Source: Stictocephala bisonia (taxonomy: Eukaryota; Arthropoda; Insecta; Hemiptera; Membracidae). Taken from it: a DNA stretch of 64,000 nt. The position numbers and the translations under genes were made by a program. The notes under the pieces were generated by a model that saw only the letters and a list, made by a program, of their open reading frames with translations, did no database searches and was not told where the DNA came from. The first letter of the stretch is position 1; each line of letters opens with the position of its first letter. Positions 24,677-38,258 of the stretch are shown here, in pieces. The stretch lies in assembly GCA_035578905.1 (NCBI GenBank), contig JAQJVL010000782.1, positions 32,501 through 96,500 on the forward strand, given 5' to 3'.

Positions 24677-27082
24677 TTTATGGTTAACCTTCATAATACA
24701 GTACTGGATTTGTAAAAATCACCTTTTTATCACTGAAAATATTTGAGAGTGATAATAATAGAACAATTTATGATACACTTTTATTGTTGATTACATTAAA
24801 AATAAATATTATTGATAGTGGTTTTCAATCATTTAAGGAGCTCTATCCTTTTTTTTATGAAGACTTAAACATTGTTATCAACACGAGCGTGTAGTTATTT
24901 CAGCTACACTCAAAGTGGTCATACTCAAGTGGTAGGTTGTGTTTCATTACAATACTTATACCTTTTACAGTGATTATTCCCCCAACAATCAAACTTAATG
25001 GTATGATTATTAAAGCACACTCACACTGTTCTAAGCTACTTTGTGTTCATAAACTGAGAACCATGTACATACTACAACTAACCATAAAACTAAAGGTTCG
25101 AATCATTTTATAAATAGACATTCGTTTCCCATACAAATCAGTTAAAAGTTAATGATCGTCTTATTTCACCAGACGAAGTTAAGTCTACGTAGACCTCTCT
25201 CCTCTCCAACACTTAGTTAACCTGGGGACCAATGGCTTAACGTGACTTCCGAACCGTGGGAGCGTCAGGGCAAAAACTGTTAATGGTAACACCTGGAATC
25301 GAACTTAATTGAAAATATTAACATATTATAAATATTTTTCATAAACCCTGAAACCGGTGAGCAACATAACAAAATGCCTTGCAACGACAGTTGTTTGACA
25401 TTGTACATTCTGTATTATTTGATTTTATCATATCAGTGACAAAATAAACATTGCATTACTGAAACACATCCATAATTACACACTTCCCTTCGAGGATGGT
25501 CGAGTCCAATCAGTATATTGCATTTATTAATTACCATTTGGGTTATATCACATATAATAACTTCAAATATAAACTGTTTATTTTCATTTGTTATAGTAAA
25601 TGTGAATTGTTGTGATTTCAGTTGTACATTATTCAACCAGTTAGTATTCATTTTTAATAATAATTTGGTTTTGGAGGAAGGGTTAAAATGTAGGGGGAAT
25701 TTTATATCCACCAGAGGTTTGTTGTATTTAAATGAATTAACTATGTAACTCGTACTTTCATTAATTTGTAAGTGTTGGCGTGTCATAAACGTCAGTATGT
25801 AGTAAATATATTAAAATTGTTTTTATATTACAATATTCTGTAATTTGTAAGTGCAGTTTTCTTTATTTTTTATTTCCAAACGTTATATGCATTGTATTCC
25901 TGCAGAGAAGCAACTCGAATTTCACACTGTATAATGTGCCTCACGGGATATTTGTTAGCGGGATTGTTTGTAAAAAATTACGACAAAATAATAACTTCAA
26001 CATTTACCAACTTCTATTTGTAAATACACACTTGTTTTATATATTATAAAGAAAATGTGAAAACATTTTTTACAGAGTGAAAACTAATGAAAAACACTAT
26101 TTACATTCTATATTCCATATTTACATTTATATATTTGTTAATAGTAGTACTTTTATGTTCATTAACTGAAACGTAACAGGATTATTGTGTTCTAGCTAAA
26201 TAGTTCAATAAAATACTCAACAATTACTTTAAGCAACTGTCTTATTCTTGGTCTTATATATTTGTTTCTGATAAAAACATATTGAAGTTGATTTCAAACA
26301 TTATATTTTATATTTATTTTACAAGCCTGTATTAGAAAAATAATCCATTTATTCTTTTCGTATTATTTGTTTAATATTTATATTCCTATGTTATTTTCCT
26401 GGAGATTTTTATTTACATCGAATTATAAATACATTTCCGTTCTGCTAATGTGTTTTTTCGTCTATATGAGAGGTTATTTTCCAAAGTAAACAGTGCTAGC
26501 AAACACAAATACTATTAACAGTAACAAAAACATACGAGGTTTTCCACGCTACCTTTGTCTCGTGGGATATATTTGCTTCAGAATTACCTTGTAAACAGAA
26601 CAGGCTGGAAATAGAATTACATTTTCTACTTGTTTTCTATCTGCACACGTGTATATTTTTCCATAGTTAAATAATACTTTTGACAACTTGAATAAAACTA
26701 ATACTTTCTAACATGAGTGACAAATTAATATTCAAATTAAAATGTTTAATTTTGTGGGTACATATATAACATAATATTTCTAAAAACGACGTGTTTCTAG
26801 AATGTTTGATCACATTTAAATTTATATATGTACACAAAACACAAGTTTTATGATTATATGTGTTATTTATTATATTTGACTCACCCATCACTGTATATAA
26901 AAAGTGCTAGCCTCCCAGACTGACATTTTGTAGGTACTATGTTGTTGTTATAAAATGAAAAGAGATTTTGAATAATTGTTCGTATTTTCGTAATATCACC
27001 AGTTTTAGTGAGGAAATTTTGTAACAGTGCTTTCCTATTTTGCCTGTTGAGACTAAATAATTGGTCCAGTTTACAAATTATT
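24677..27082. other. AT-rich intergenic DNA
   Basis: No gene recognised. Opposed short frames near 25433-25786 lack recognisable motifs. Patches at about 25180-25290 and 26520-26600 are less AT-rich but match nothing I know. Confidence 0.5.
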
Positions 27083-27267
27083 ATTATCACTAACAAATTC
27101 TCTATCTTCGGGGTTCGACCGCGTCACTGGGCTATGTACTAACATTGCCGACGTTTCGGCCACATTACAGTTGGCCATCCTCAGGGCGAGACGATCACTG
27201 TCACAGAACTCGACTTAGCCCAGTGGCGCGGTCCAACCCCGAAGACCGAAAATTTGTTAGTGATAAT
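27083..27267. mobile_element. Small TIR element (MITE), 185 bp
   Basis: Long inverted ends. The left begins ATTATCACTAACAAATT and continues to CTTCGGGGTT, GACCGCG and CACTGGGCT. The right is the matching complement with a few substitutions, ending AATTTGTTAGTGATAAT. The short centre contains GACGTTTCGGCCACATTACA and GTTGGCCATCCTCAGGG. It is GC-richer than its surroundings and non-coding. The transposase family that would mobilise it is not evident. Confidence 0.75.
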
Positions 27268-28349
27268 GACGACTGTGGAAGCCAATCCATGAAGAAATTA
27301 CTATTATTTACAGCATCACATTTGAGACGATCTACAACTTTGCACCGTATTCAATACGTTTTGCTTTGAATTGCCTCCTTTACCCTAGGTAGAGCTATAA
27401 ATTCGATTAGTATGTGTAACCCAAAATTTCACATTGAAATCAGATTTCCGAGGGTTTCTTTTTTTAAAAATACCCTTACATCTAATAGGATGTATGTATA
27501 ATTTTGCAAATAAAAAGAAAAATCTGTATAATTACGGTAATTTTCGTAAATTACGTGTAAAGAAGACGAAAGACACTGATTCATACACAACTGAGTTACT
27601 TAGCGCCATATAAAAGCAGACTCATATATCCTCTTGATATTATTATTTTCATACATCATGCAAATACACCCTCTTTACATCTAAAGAGTCCTTGATGAGT
27701 TGAGTTAATCATACATATAACACGTTTATAATGTTATGTAAATAGAAATGTTTTGTCCATTATTGAATATAATACGTAAGAATAAATTATGTTTTTAACA
27801 ATACAAAATAATAGCCTAGTATCGAGTTAATTTCTAGTACAAGTAGGTTCCAATCTACAAAATGATTTACCGCATATAATTTAAAGGAAACAGATGTTTT
27901 ATGTCATTTAAAGCCCTTAATAGATCACCTAAAACGGCATTTTAATATCGTAAAGTATTTATAAATACAAATTATAGGACGTTAAAAGTATGAGCTCTAG
28001 CAAAACAGAAGTTTCAAAATTAATTTTACCTTTAAAATTGTACTTAAAAAAATACTATCACAAACTATCAAAGTTAACATTTTATAATTTTAATTATATA
28101 ATAAATGAAATTATATAAACTATAATAATTATAGAAGTATCAAAAACAACTTCTATACTTTGTGTTTTTATTTTTTTTTTTTTTTATTTTTTTACTAATG
28201 TCGTATAATCTTAACTAAGATTTTGAGAGTTCAGTTTGATATTTAAAAGAATCTTTGAACTACAATTAAATAGCTGTAGATATTGCATGTAATAACAATT
28301 TTAAATTAACTACTCGTTCCAGTCAACATAGATTTATATATACCCATAA

Positions 28350-28425
28350 GTCCGGTCTTTTGCTACGGGTAGTATATTAAAGGGAGTAGAATGAGGCATT
28401 TTAAATCTTGCAATTTTAAACAATA
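28350..28425 (+). repeat. Direct repeat copy 1 (pair at 29087)
   Basis: Shares GGTCTTTTGCTAC, GGTA.TATATTAAA and CATTTTAAATCTTGC with 29087-29155. The similarity looks like two fragments of one old dispersed repeat. Confidence 0.5.
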
Positions 28426-29086
28426 AGAGTTATTCATAAGAAAACTATAATCAAATGACCATTTCTTTAGGAAAACTCAAATATACAGTTATAGATGTAA
28501 TAAGATTTGAATGATTAATATTATTCATAAGTACATCTTTTGAGAAAAATAAAAAAAAACAACTAATCATTTATGGAAATGCATCTAAAAAGTAAGTGTT
28601 ATTTTACTAGTCAAAGTTAAAACTAACAGGTCCACTCTAACACGTTTAAGCCATTGAGCAATGACAAAGGTACTAGGTGACTACGGGCAGAGACCTCCTA
28701 TTATCCCTACATCCAATTTTAAAGTGCCCAACGGCTATTTTTTCTGTTTATTAATGTTAACTTGAAGAAGTGTGCAACATTTCAAGTCAGTCGAATAATC
28801 CGTTCTTGAGTTATTCATTTTTTGTAAAAAATATTCTCAAAAATGCTATTCTCTATTTAAATTTGGTGTAGACTCCGAAAAGTAACAGTCAGAATACGTT
28901 TTTTCAAAATTAAATAAGCGTTAAAAAGCATTGCTTTAAAAAAACAAGAACTGTTTTCATATTCAAAGAAATTGTGTTCAGTGTGTGATATTCAATTGTA
29001 ATAGCATTGACTGATGACTAACAAACAAACATATTAAAACTTCTATATGGAGGCTTATTTTTTTCTATTACAACTCCTATGTGTGG

Positions 29087-29155
29087 TCTTTTGCTACAGG
29101 TAATATATATTAAAAAGAGTATAAACTGGTATTTTAAATCTTGCTAACATCAAGG
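29087..29155 (+). repeat. Direct repeat copy 2 (pair at 28350)
   Basis: Diverged second copy, about 740 bp downstream in the same orientation. Confidence 0.5.
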
Positions 29156-30429
29156 CCATAAATTATGCATCTGGAAGGTCCCTTTTGTCATGGTTTGTTT
29201 CCTGTCTATGAAATTATGGCTCATTTCATTTTCCCCCTTCATAATCACAGAAGAAAATAATAGTAAATTTTCCCACGGTTGTGTTATATAACATTGTATA
29301 CTAATGTAAACATTACAGCAGTTCCCAATGGTGCTAGCAGTAATTAGCTATTGGAATGGCAATACCGTAATGATTAATTACCTGCATGTCAATCAACTAC
29401 CTAATTATTAATGTTGTGCGACAATATTCTATTTTAGGTATTTTACTAAGTACAAGAAGAATTCCCCAGTAACATAATTGTAATAATAAAAATATATGTA
29501 TATAATATTTGCTTGGATGTTTATTCATTTTTTATTTCACAATATTTACAAACAAATACTAGTATATTTAATTGTCATCCTTTTATCTATATTGACTTGT
29601 GAAATTGAATTCCTTAAAATGTATATGTTACAATCTTTTTTGTTTTTTTTTTTCAAAAATCATTCATGAGCTGGACAGAGTACAAAACTATAAACAATAA
29701 ATTCTCTTATTCCCACAATACTTAAAAGCCACGATTTTCCAATGGTTTTAAATATCAACAGTGCTATTTAATGATAGAACGTGTAAAGGTATTTGCTGCT
29801 ATAGTACGTTTATATTTCATATACAAAAACTGTTATTTTCATTTAATCAATCAAACGTCCAATATTCCCCAATACAACAATGTGTGGCTTGAAATGTATG
29901 ATGATTAACCAACACTCGCAGCTCAAAACTAGAAAACATCAAATCCATCTCCCTCAAGAGTTGTTCCAAAACCGCTGAGGGGCGTGTCAATACCAACGCA
30001 CACTGTATGGAGTACTGCCAGGATTGGAACTGGGACTATTGCTGTTCCAATCGCCCCAGGACAAATACCCCCCTTGTGACAAGCAATCAGTTCCATCGAT
30101 CCCAGATATGACGATACTGAGCCTCCTTGTTATGGTTACATTTACACTGTATCTCTGATTTTGCTGAGTGCGACATTTTTTTTAGTATTCGACTGTTATT
30201 AAAAACATAAAATATTTTAGTATATAAAAAGACTATTACAAATAAAAACATACCATTCACACGTATAACAACCAACTACACAGAATAACATTGATGGTTA
30301 TTTTAAAAATATAAATTTAAATACATAGATGTAAAAACACACAAAATACTATATCAGACCACTAAACTTGTGATTATCATTTACAATATTAAATTATTTA
30401 AAACCAAAGTACTTCCAATAAAAGGTTTA

Positions 30430-32290
30430 TAAGAGCAGTAACAAATGGATTTAAATTCTTTTAAAACTAAAACAGCAATTAAAAAAACAAGATTGGTTAA
30501 TTATCACAAGAAAAATTAATGAAATGAAAAGATTGATCAATGAAAAATACAACACCCTAATTAATTGGAGTGTTAACCTATGAAATGGACATCTTCATGC
30601 CTAAAACATACAAAACTTATAAAAGTTACACAAATATAAACTTTTGAGATGAAAATACTCTACAAATGAATAAAGCCTTAAGAGCAGCTCAGGGCAAATC
30701 AACCTTAACAAATTACCACCGAAACAAACCGCTGTACAACTGGTTAAAGAAAGAGTACGATGAAATGGTTAAGAATAACAAAGCTGAAAAAACAAAATCA
30801 ATAATAGTGGTGACCCCAAACCAAAAATAAATATATATAGAAAACAATAAATATAGAATGCCAGCCTGTAAAGTCAAGAGAAGATAAAATTAAAAAAAAA
30901 AATAAAACAATAAAAATACAAACAGGATATGCGAGCATTTCAATGATTACTTCATATTTGATCGTAAAAAATCAGGACCAAGTGGAAGACACTACATTAA
31001 ATTATAGATACCCATAAATTGAGCTCTAACACTACTATGCAAAATTACTTCAATCCTATGTTAAAAGGAAAACAGGTATATGGACATCTATTAGATATAC
31101 AAAAGACCTTTGATAGCCTCAACAGAAAAGGCCTCATTAAAAAACTAAAAAAAAAACTTCAAATAAAATATCAGGCTCTAAGTTGGCTAATTGACTACCT
31201 CTCACATAACAACCAGATTATTAAAATAGAATACTTTGTTAAAATCCTAAAACAAAATTACAAGTTAACCCTAAAAGAAACCAAAGCAGGCATAACTTAT
31301 AACTCGGTACTCGACCCACTGCTTTTCTTAATATACATAAACTGAAGAAAACCTATTGCAAAAGAAACCGTAATATTTGCAGATGATACAACCATCCTGG
31401 CACCGTTTGATTCAAAAAGAAACATTGATCAACAAGTAGCAGAAACTATAAAACAAGGAACTGACATACAAGGAATAAACAAAGAAAAAACAATAAAAAT
31501 AAATTTCACCGGTACAAAAATTACCAAGCACCACGTACCTTAGACACTGACCTAGCTGGCATTGCTACGTTCCTTGGGATAACACTAGATAAAACTTTAT
31601 CTTGGCACGCCCACATGGAAAACCTAAACAACAAATTATCTATCATAATACACGCAATTAGAAGACTAAGAAAAACAAAAATAAATAAATAGCTAAAATA
31701 GCTTACCATGCTCTTTTTGAGTCACAATTAAGATTTCGTTTAATAGCGTTAGGATCAGCCAGTCAATCACAATTCTTGTATTTAAAAAAAAAGGCCATAA
31801 GAACCGTCCTAGAAATCACTGGAAATAATGTTTTTAATCAAACAATAAATATGTAATTATATATGTGTTGTAATGTGTTTGTGTAATTTTCTTGAAAGAA
31901 TTACATAAATAATTTTTGTTGTTTTAAGCACACAAACAAAAACCATAACTAGAATAGGTCACAATTCCAATATTCCACACCACAGATAAACTAAAACAAG
32001 CAAGACTCCTCACATAATGGGAATTAAGTTGTTTAACATGCTACTAAAATCTCTTAAATCAATAAAACCAACACACCTTTCTAAAAAAGCCTCAAATTTT
32101 ATTTATTAGAAAGACCATCCTATACAATAAATTAATGGTGTCATGAACACAGCAACACAAGAGTATGAACAGCTACATACATGCAAACATAAAACACAAA
32201 GGACACAACCTATCAAACCTAGGACGTGTAGAGGATGGCAACAAGTCCTATCCTCAGTCCTATTGACAACTCCCTATTCTTGAGGAATGT
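30430..32290 (+). pseudogene. Decayed LINE reverse transcriptase
   Basis: A strongly mutated, A-rich non-LTR RT. The longest open piece (31019-31345) keeps the region around motif A (LLDIQKTFD) and ends just after the motif B2 region, where the usual VPQGS loop has become NSVLDPLLFLIYIN. A stop follows, then motif C FADDT at about 31378-31392. Further fragments read as post-RT LINE sequence: FLGITLDKTLSWH (about 31572-31610), then a SQLRF..IALGSASQSQF-type block (about 31722-31770), and a terminal region to about 32290. Many stops and frame changes make it inactive. It differs from the LINE at 20-24.7 kb and belongs to another LINE family. Confidence 0.8.
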
Positions 32291-35200
32291 GGCTTAAGAT
32301 TGTGGTGGCAAATGGTAAATATTCATTAAACAGTAATTTCGTTATTGTAATTTTATAGGTGGGTTAAATGCTATTACTACTATTGTAACGATAACTCTAC
32401 TGATGAGTTAGTTTAATTTAAATTCTTTGTTAATTTGATCAAAAATTATGCAAATTAAGTTTGATTCTCTTATCTCAGGGTTAAATTTAATGGGTAAATC
32501 GGTGAGGCTGTAAATTACAATGAATAAAGACTCTTGTATTACAAAGGTAATTTATTAATACATTCTTTTATTTATTTTTTATTACTTTCTTTTTCAAAAT
32601 TTAAATATAACAAAAATGAATTTAATTATTTATTGATTATTAATGACTAAAACATAGGATATTCAGTTAATAACTAAACTTATCTTTAAACTTAGTTGTT
32701 TGTAGCTCCACGTGGTCTTCATTTTTCATGAATTAGTGTTTGTATCGAATTTACAAAAATTATACGAAAAAGATCTGAACTACTTAATTGTTTTCCATTA
32801 ACATACTTTCACAATTTGATGAATTTAGTTTTAATTTAAACAGTCACACGCGGTAACACATGCGGTCTGCCGGGTGCATCACCATGTCTCTGGGTGTTGC
32901 TTCTTCCGTAGATTGACTGAAAGTGAACGAGCTTGGAATGTTTAGCGTGGGTTCCCCTTCCTACGTTTTTTCCGTTAAAACCAATGATATTGGGTTAGAG
33001 ATGCAACTTCCGCCCATGCCATGCGGTTCTTACCCCGGTAGGTGGTGCCCCTGGTGATTATTTTTTTTAGCTAAATACGTCTCTCATCTACCTTGGACTC
33101 GACCAGTGTATGTCACAGTGACACCCCTCTGGGTTGCCATATAGACTCGTCTGACGACGCGACGGCACATGTCTTATCTGTCTCGCTAACAATGAATAGA
33201 ATGTTGTTTATGATTTTGAACGACTGCCTGGGACAAATATACCTGCCCACTTCTCTATATTTGTTGGCTATTAATTTACAATGGATTCCGAATATTATTT
33301 GAATGTTCAGTTATTGTTTTAATTAAATGTATCTATTTCTTCATTAAAATAATTTATTCTTTATTTAATTTAATTAATTTAATCGTCAATGTGATGGACC
33401 TGTTACACTATGTGGGTTAATGCTTGTTCACTTGATGGACCAGCATGTGGTTTTAAAAGTAAAAAAGTGCTGAACAGAAATTTTAATATGGTAAAATACT
33501 GTTTTCATTAACACCACTTTCAACAGGTAAATTATTAATTTATTGTAATTTTTTAATTTAATAAAATATTATACTGACATCTCAAATTTAATATTGGGAG
33601 GATAACTTAGTCAATGTAAACTATATATGTTTAAAGTGAATTTTTCAATACAAATCGACCATTTTCCCTTTAAAAAGTACGTCCTGTCACATAGGTCAGT
33701 ATCTAAGGTAAGGCTGGAAGAACATAAATATAATGTGAATAGAACATAAATCATTAACGTTTTTAGAGTATCAAAAATTATTATTGAATTTTATAATAAC
33801 CTTATTCTAAATGTTTGTACTTAAATTCGTATTTTATTACAATAATGAAATTATTGTAATGAAATACGATGCAGCATCGTATACTATTATTATGTATTAC
33901 TATTATGTATTACTACATGTATTATTATTATGTATTACTGCAGCATCGTCCTTGACAAGGTGTTATTTAAATTTTTTACAAAATCAAAAAGGTATTAGAC
34001 TTTATATGTTATGTTTATTTGTGAACCTTACCTTATAATACTAAATAGTTCATCCTTTTCATTCAACAATCACAAAATTTAAACACTAATAAATCCACAA
34101 TTTTCCCTGTTCAAACATAGATCGTGATAAAAAGGTCTGTATAATATTAGCATAACTGATCTTGTACATCGTATATCATTATATGAAATATTAAACACAT
34201 TGATATTCAAATGTTTAGTAAAAATTAAAAAACCTCAGTGTATATGTAAATAAATAATTTTACCATATAATCTCACTTAATTGCGAATATTGTTAAATGT
34301 TTTTCCATTGTTCCTAACAACATTTTACTATCTAATATTAAGTCTTGCATGACAATGAATTATTGTTGTATATGTCTACTGATCATATATTTAACAATGC
34401 AATCCTAAAAATCGCTCTTGTTTTAGTAAGTATTACATATTTTCAAATGTATATCACTAAAGAGACTTATTTTGTATGGCTAAATATCCCCAAACATAAA
34501 CCTTACAAATGTAAACACATTGCAGCAATAGCCGCGTATTATATAAATGGCTGCACCTTAACCCTCGGCCAACCATCTTGTTGGACACAAATGGGACTAT
34601 TATTGTCTCCCCAATACACCGTGCAATACAAATGGCCACCTGGAATCGATGTTATTGGCCTTCGTATACGGTGTAAATATTTACGTTTATTTTTATCTCT
34701 CTATAAAGATTCTCATCAAAAACCACGAGTTGAATTTATTTTTTTTAATTTCTTAGCTGTACACTTAATAATTAAATACTAAAGAAAATATTATATAATG
34801 AATTCTTTAATTAGCCTGTACTAGACAGAAATTCCCGTCAATTCGTAAGAGAACAAAAGTATTTTAGGAAGATGCAATAGAAAACCTAGATATTGTGAAA
34901 CTTTTTATATATTCTGAAAAATTACTATTTTAGCCGACAAACCAGTAGTATAGCTTTTAATATAATTTAAAGGAATGTTTTGTTTTAAAATAATATTTTT
35001 ACAATACATTGTTCTAATTTTATAATTTGTTACGGTGATCATTAATTTTAAATGTTAGCCTAAAACATTTAATTGTGATATGTGAAAGGAAAATTATTTC
35101 TATCGAAATGAATATCATTTAGAGAATTTTTTTTTAACTGTTATGTTAGGCTATATTAGTTAACACTATGTAAGGTGTTTCTATGGCTCGACATAATAAC

Positions 35201-35529
35201 GGTACCACAAAAAAACAAATTGTATGCTCGTTTTTAGCATAATTAAGCATATAAAATATAAAATATTCTCTAAATAATAGTTAACCGAATTTGTTTTTAA
35301 CATGCATAGTAAGTTATGTTTTAGATTCTAGTTTTGATGACTCATTTTATTTAATTTTGGTATAAGTGTACACACTCTAATACAACTTGTAGCTTCCAGG
35401 TGTGTAATGGATGTGTCTGAGGCGTAGGAAAGAAAATTAGATTTTCTCCTGGTCGAATGGAGATCAAAATATAATATATTTTTATAGTGCTTTATTTGAG
35501 AATTATACAATTATAAATTGTCAAAATTT
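32291..35529. other. AT-rich intergenic DNA
   Basis: No gene recognised. A GC-richer patch at about 32840-33250 and an ATTATTATGTATTACT-type cluster at about 33875-33945 flanked by GCAGCATCGT words are present. The 145-codon frame at 34345-34782 starts with TTG and has no recognisable domain, so it is not called. Confidence 0.5.
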
Positions 35530-35645
35530 ATAATTACTAACTATATATAGAGTATAATAATATACGAGGCTTATAATTTATTTCAATGTCAGAAGAGCAC
35601 TTATTTTCACAAATAATTACAGTTTTATGTGGTTTTATTTAAATT
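35530..35645 (+). repeat. Direct repeat copy 1 (pair at 37036)
   Basis: About 115 bp, matching 37036-37150 with scattered changes: TATATAGAG.., TATACGAG.CTTATAATTTA, TTTC.ATGTCAGAA, AGCACTTATTT, TTACAGTT, TATGTG.TTTTATTT. Same orientation. Two fragments of a dispersed repeat, or the ends of a longer element. Confidence 0.65.
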
Positions 35646-36009
35646 AAAATAGGCATTCAGTCTGTCTACATTTACAAAATCGCTAGTGTAAAATACACTG
35701 TGTTTTTACACATTGTTAAAAATTGAATACTAAATTACTTTTGGGACAAGTAAATAAATAATTTTCATTTATAACAATAATAAATAAGTTTAGTTTCTGT
35801 TAATCCTTCTATTATTCGTCTTGACTCTTTGAAACAAGATAATAAATCCTATAATAAATCCTTTGACAGTACAGGTCCTTTCTCTCCAGACCTTATCAGT
35901 ATGCGTGAGCACGAGACACTGTATACACAATGTCTTCTACATAATACACAGCTCTGTATGCTTCCCTGGGTAAAGATCTCAGGCAAAATATATTATTAGA
36001 AGAAAAATC

Positions 36010-36347
36010 AAATATACTTAAGTACTAAGCTGTAAAGTAAATGTTCCACCAAGCAGATGTATTGTCAAGGAATAGCTAAAATAAAGTACACCAAATATAC
36101 TTAAGTACTAAGCTGTAAAGTAAATGTTCCACCAAGCAGATGTATTGTCAAGTAATAGCTAAAATAAAGTACACCAAATATACTTAAGTACTAAGCTGTA
36201 AAGTAAATGTTCCACCAAGCAGATGTATTGTCAAGGAATAGCTAAAATAAAGTACACCAAATATACTTAAGTACTAAGCTGTAAAGTAAATGTTCCACCA
36301 AGCAGATGTATTGTCAAGTAATAGCTAAAATAAAGTACACCAAATAT
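36010..36347. repeat. 83-bp tandem repeat, four copies
   Basis: Four nearly identical copies of an 83-bp unit starting AAATATACTTAAGTACTAAG and containing GTAAATGTTCCACCAAGCAG. Copies 1 and 3 carry CAAGGAATAG; copies 2 and 4 carry CAAGTAATAG. The array is therefore best read as a 166-bp dimer duplicated once. Confidence 0.95.
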
Positions 36348-37035
36348 CAAAACTCAAAGTATAAACTCAGTTTATACAATCTATGGATACTGGAAAAGCT
36401 AAATTGAACCTATATTGAAAAAATGGCAAAATTATATAGAAACTTAAGTGTGGTCATAATTATCATAATACAAATAATGTTTAAAAAAACTTTTTGTTTC
36501 TAAACAAATATTTATTTTGTATCAAATAAGATAGTTGTCTTATTTTTTTGTTATAATGATTAATACTGAGTATTTTTTTCTCATTTATAATTTCATATTA
36601 ATATTTGAATATTATATAATAAAAACATTATCTAGTTATATATATTTTCCATCAACTAGCATATAGCTAGATGGTTTATTTGTGCACTGCAGCAATGTGT
36701 ATTTGCGCTTGCGAAAATGAATTGAATTGAATTGAATTTAATTGAAACATAAAATTACATATATGAATATAATTTAAAAAATATTTAAAGAATATATAAT
36801 GTCTTCCATTATAAAATCTAATGCTAAAATGAGTAGTAGCTTTGAACAAGTTGGTCAATAAAGAAATAAATACCTCAATAACATAATCACTTAACTAATA
36901 CTAAATTATTACAGCAATAAGTATAGTATCACAGGGGTGTGCTTCATGTAAAAACGAGTTTAGTGATCTTCATGTCTTGGACACGAGATGAAATGTCATG
37001 GACAAAATAATATAAAAAAATATTACCAGGTCTAA
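36348..37035. other. AT-rich spacer
   Basis: Nothing recognised apart from GAATTGAATTGAATTGAATT-type short repeats near 36717-36740. Confidence 0.5.
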
Positions 37036-37150
37036 TTACTCATTATATAGAGAGGATAATAATAGTATACGAGACTTATAATTTATTTCGATGTCAGAAT
37101 AGCACTTATTTACGCAATTAGTTACAGTTATATGTGATTTTATTTTAATC
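37036..37150 (+). repeat. Direct repeat copy 2 (pair at 35530)
   Basis: Diverged second copy of 35530-35645; the 83-bp array lies between the two copies. Confidence 0.65.
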
Positions 37151-38118
37151 GTATTTTTATGCATTACAGTAACTATGAAACCCATAAAAGAGTATTTTTC
37201 TCAAATTCCAATTAAAGGCACATTTCTTGAAAATAAGATCAAAATTAATGATAATTTGTTATTTAAACGCAAATTTTACCTTCTTCTAATAAAAAAAGCA
37301 GACCCCGGTTGGTAACCTAGGAGATAAGTATATAAACTACATTATTAAGTCCAACAATCTATGAATTACATCTCAATATTGCAATAATACAATGTCTTCT
37401 AGAAATATTATAGAAATTTTAATCTGAAGGATACTCTTCATGGTACATAATTACACAGTACATAAGTTTTCAGTTCATTACCAAGTACTAGGACATTCAG
37501 ATAGTAATGGATTAAGGCATCTCATGGCAAATTCAACATGAACCAGGATACGAATAAATGCCACTGACTTTAGAGCTTATCTACTAAACTTTAGGCTTTT
37601 TTCACTTTTTATTGCGTTCATAATCTCATTTTTTCAAATAGTATTAACTTTCCAAAATTGGGCTTACCGTTTGTAAAATTTCCCAAAACTAAAATAAAGT
37701 AAACTTGTAACTAAATGTGTCATTTACTTTTAGACAAATTTCATTGCATATAGGAAGTTTTCTTACTGGTAAATATTTCCTAAAAGAGCTATTTACCGTA
37801 CAAATTATATTATTTCATATTCTGTCCATAAATTAAAATTGTTGAATTAATAATATTGTACCAAACAAAGGTCATATCAGGAATAAATTAAGCCCAAACT
37901 AAATGGCGCTTAGGGCGGATAGTTTGAGAGATACGGATGTTCTTCCTTTATCTAACGGAACCGTCTTGCAAGGTACAGTCGAGCCTGTAAGTTTGTCTGT
38001 TAATAGACGTAGACAGCAGTAGTATTGATCTCCTATATATAATGCACTCATACTAAAATTGCAACTGCTGTAAAAAAATTATGGAAATTGTTTCAAATGG
38101 AAAATCTAATTCTTTCAG
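37151..38118. other. AT-rich spacer
   Basis: No gene recognised. Confidence 0.45.
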
Positions 38119-38258
38119 AACTGTTAGCATATTAAGAATTCTCAATCCTCCCCTTTCAACGCCATGCTACAAAACCCTTAAATGTCCTGCGTGCGAATGT
38201 TTTACAGCGGAAGTCTTGATGTACGTTAGGAAACTGGCCGTTGAAGGTTTTACAGTCG
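38119..38258 (+). other. Candidate internal exon (140 bp), identity unknown
   Basis: Bounded by a good acceptor (TTCTTTCAG ending 38118) and a strong donor (GTAAGTGA from 38259). One frame is open through the whole stretch (46 codons) and includes a CPACEC cysteine cluster. Base composition is less AT-rich than the surroundings. No neighbouring exon is recognised, and the protein is not known to me. It could equally be a chance combination of splice-like words in a decayed repeat. Confidence 0.25.

Larger units (their letters stand above)
27268..30429. other. AT-rich intergenic DNA
   Basis: No gene recognised. It contains a T-rich run at about 28168-28195 and a diverged pair of direct repeats, listed separately. 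A GC-richer patch near 29940-30070 has no recognised identity. Confidence 0.5.

Noticed and set aside
34345..34782. 145-codon plus-strand frame
   Set aside because: TTG start, no recognisable domain; length is not remarkable for this much sequence.
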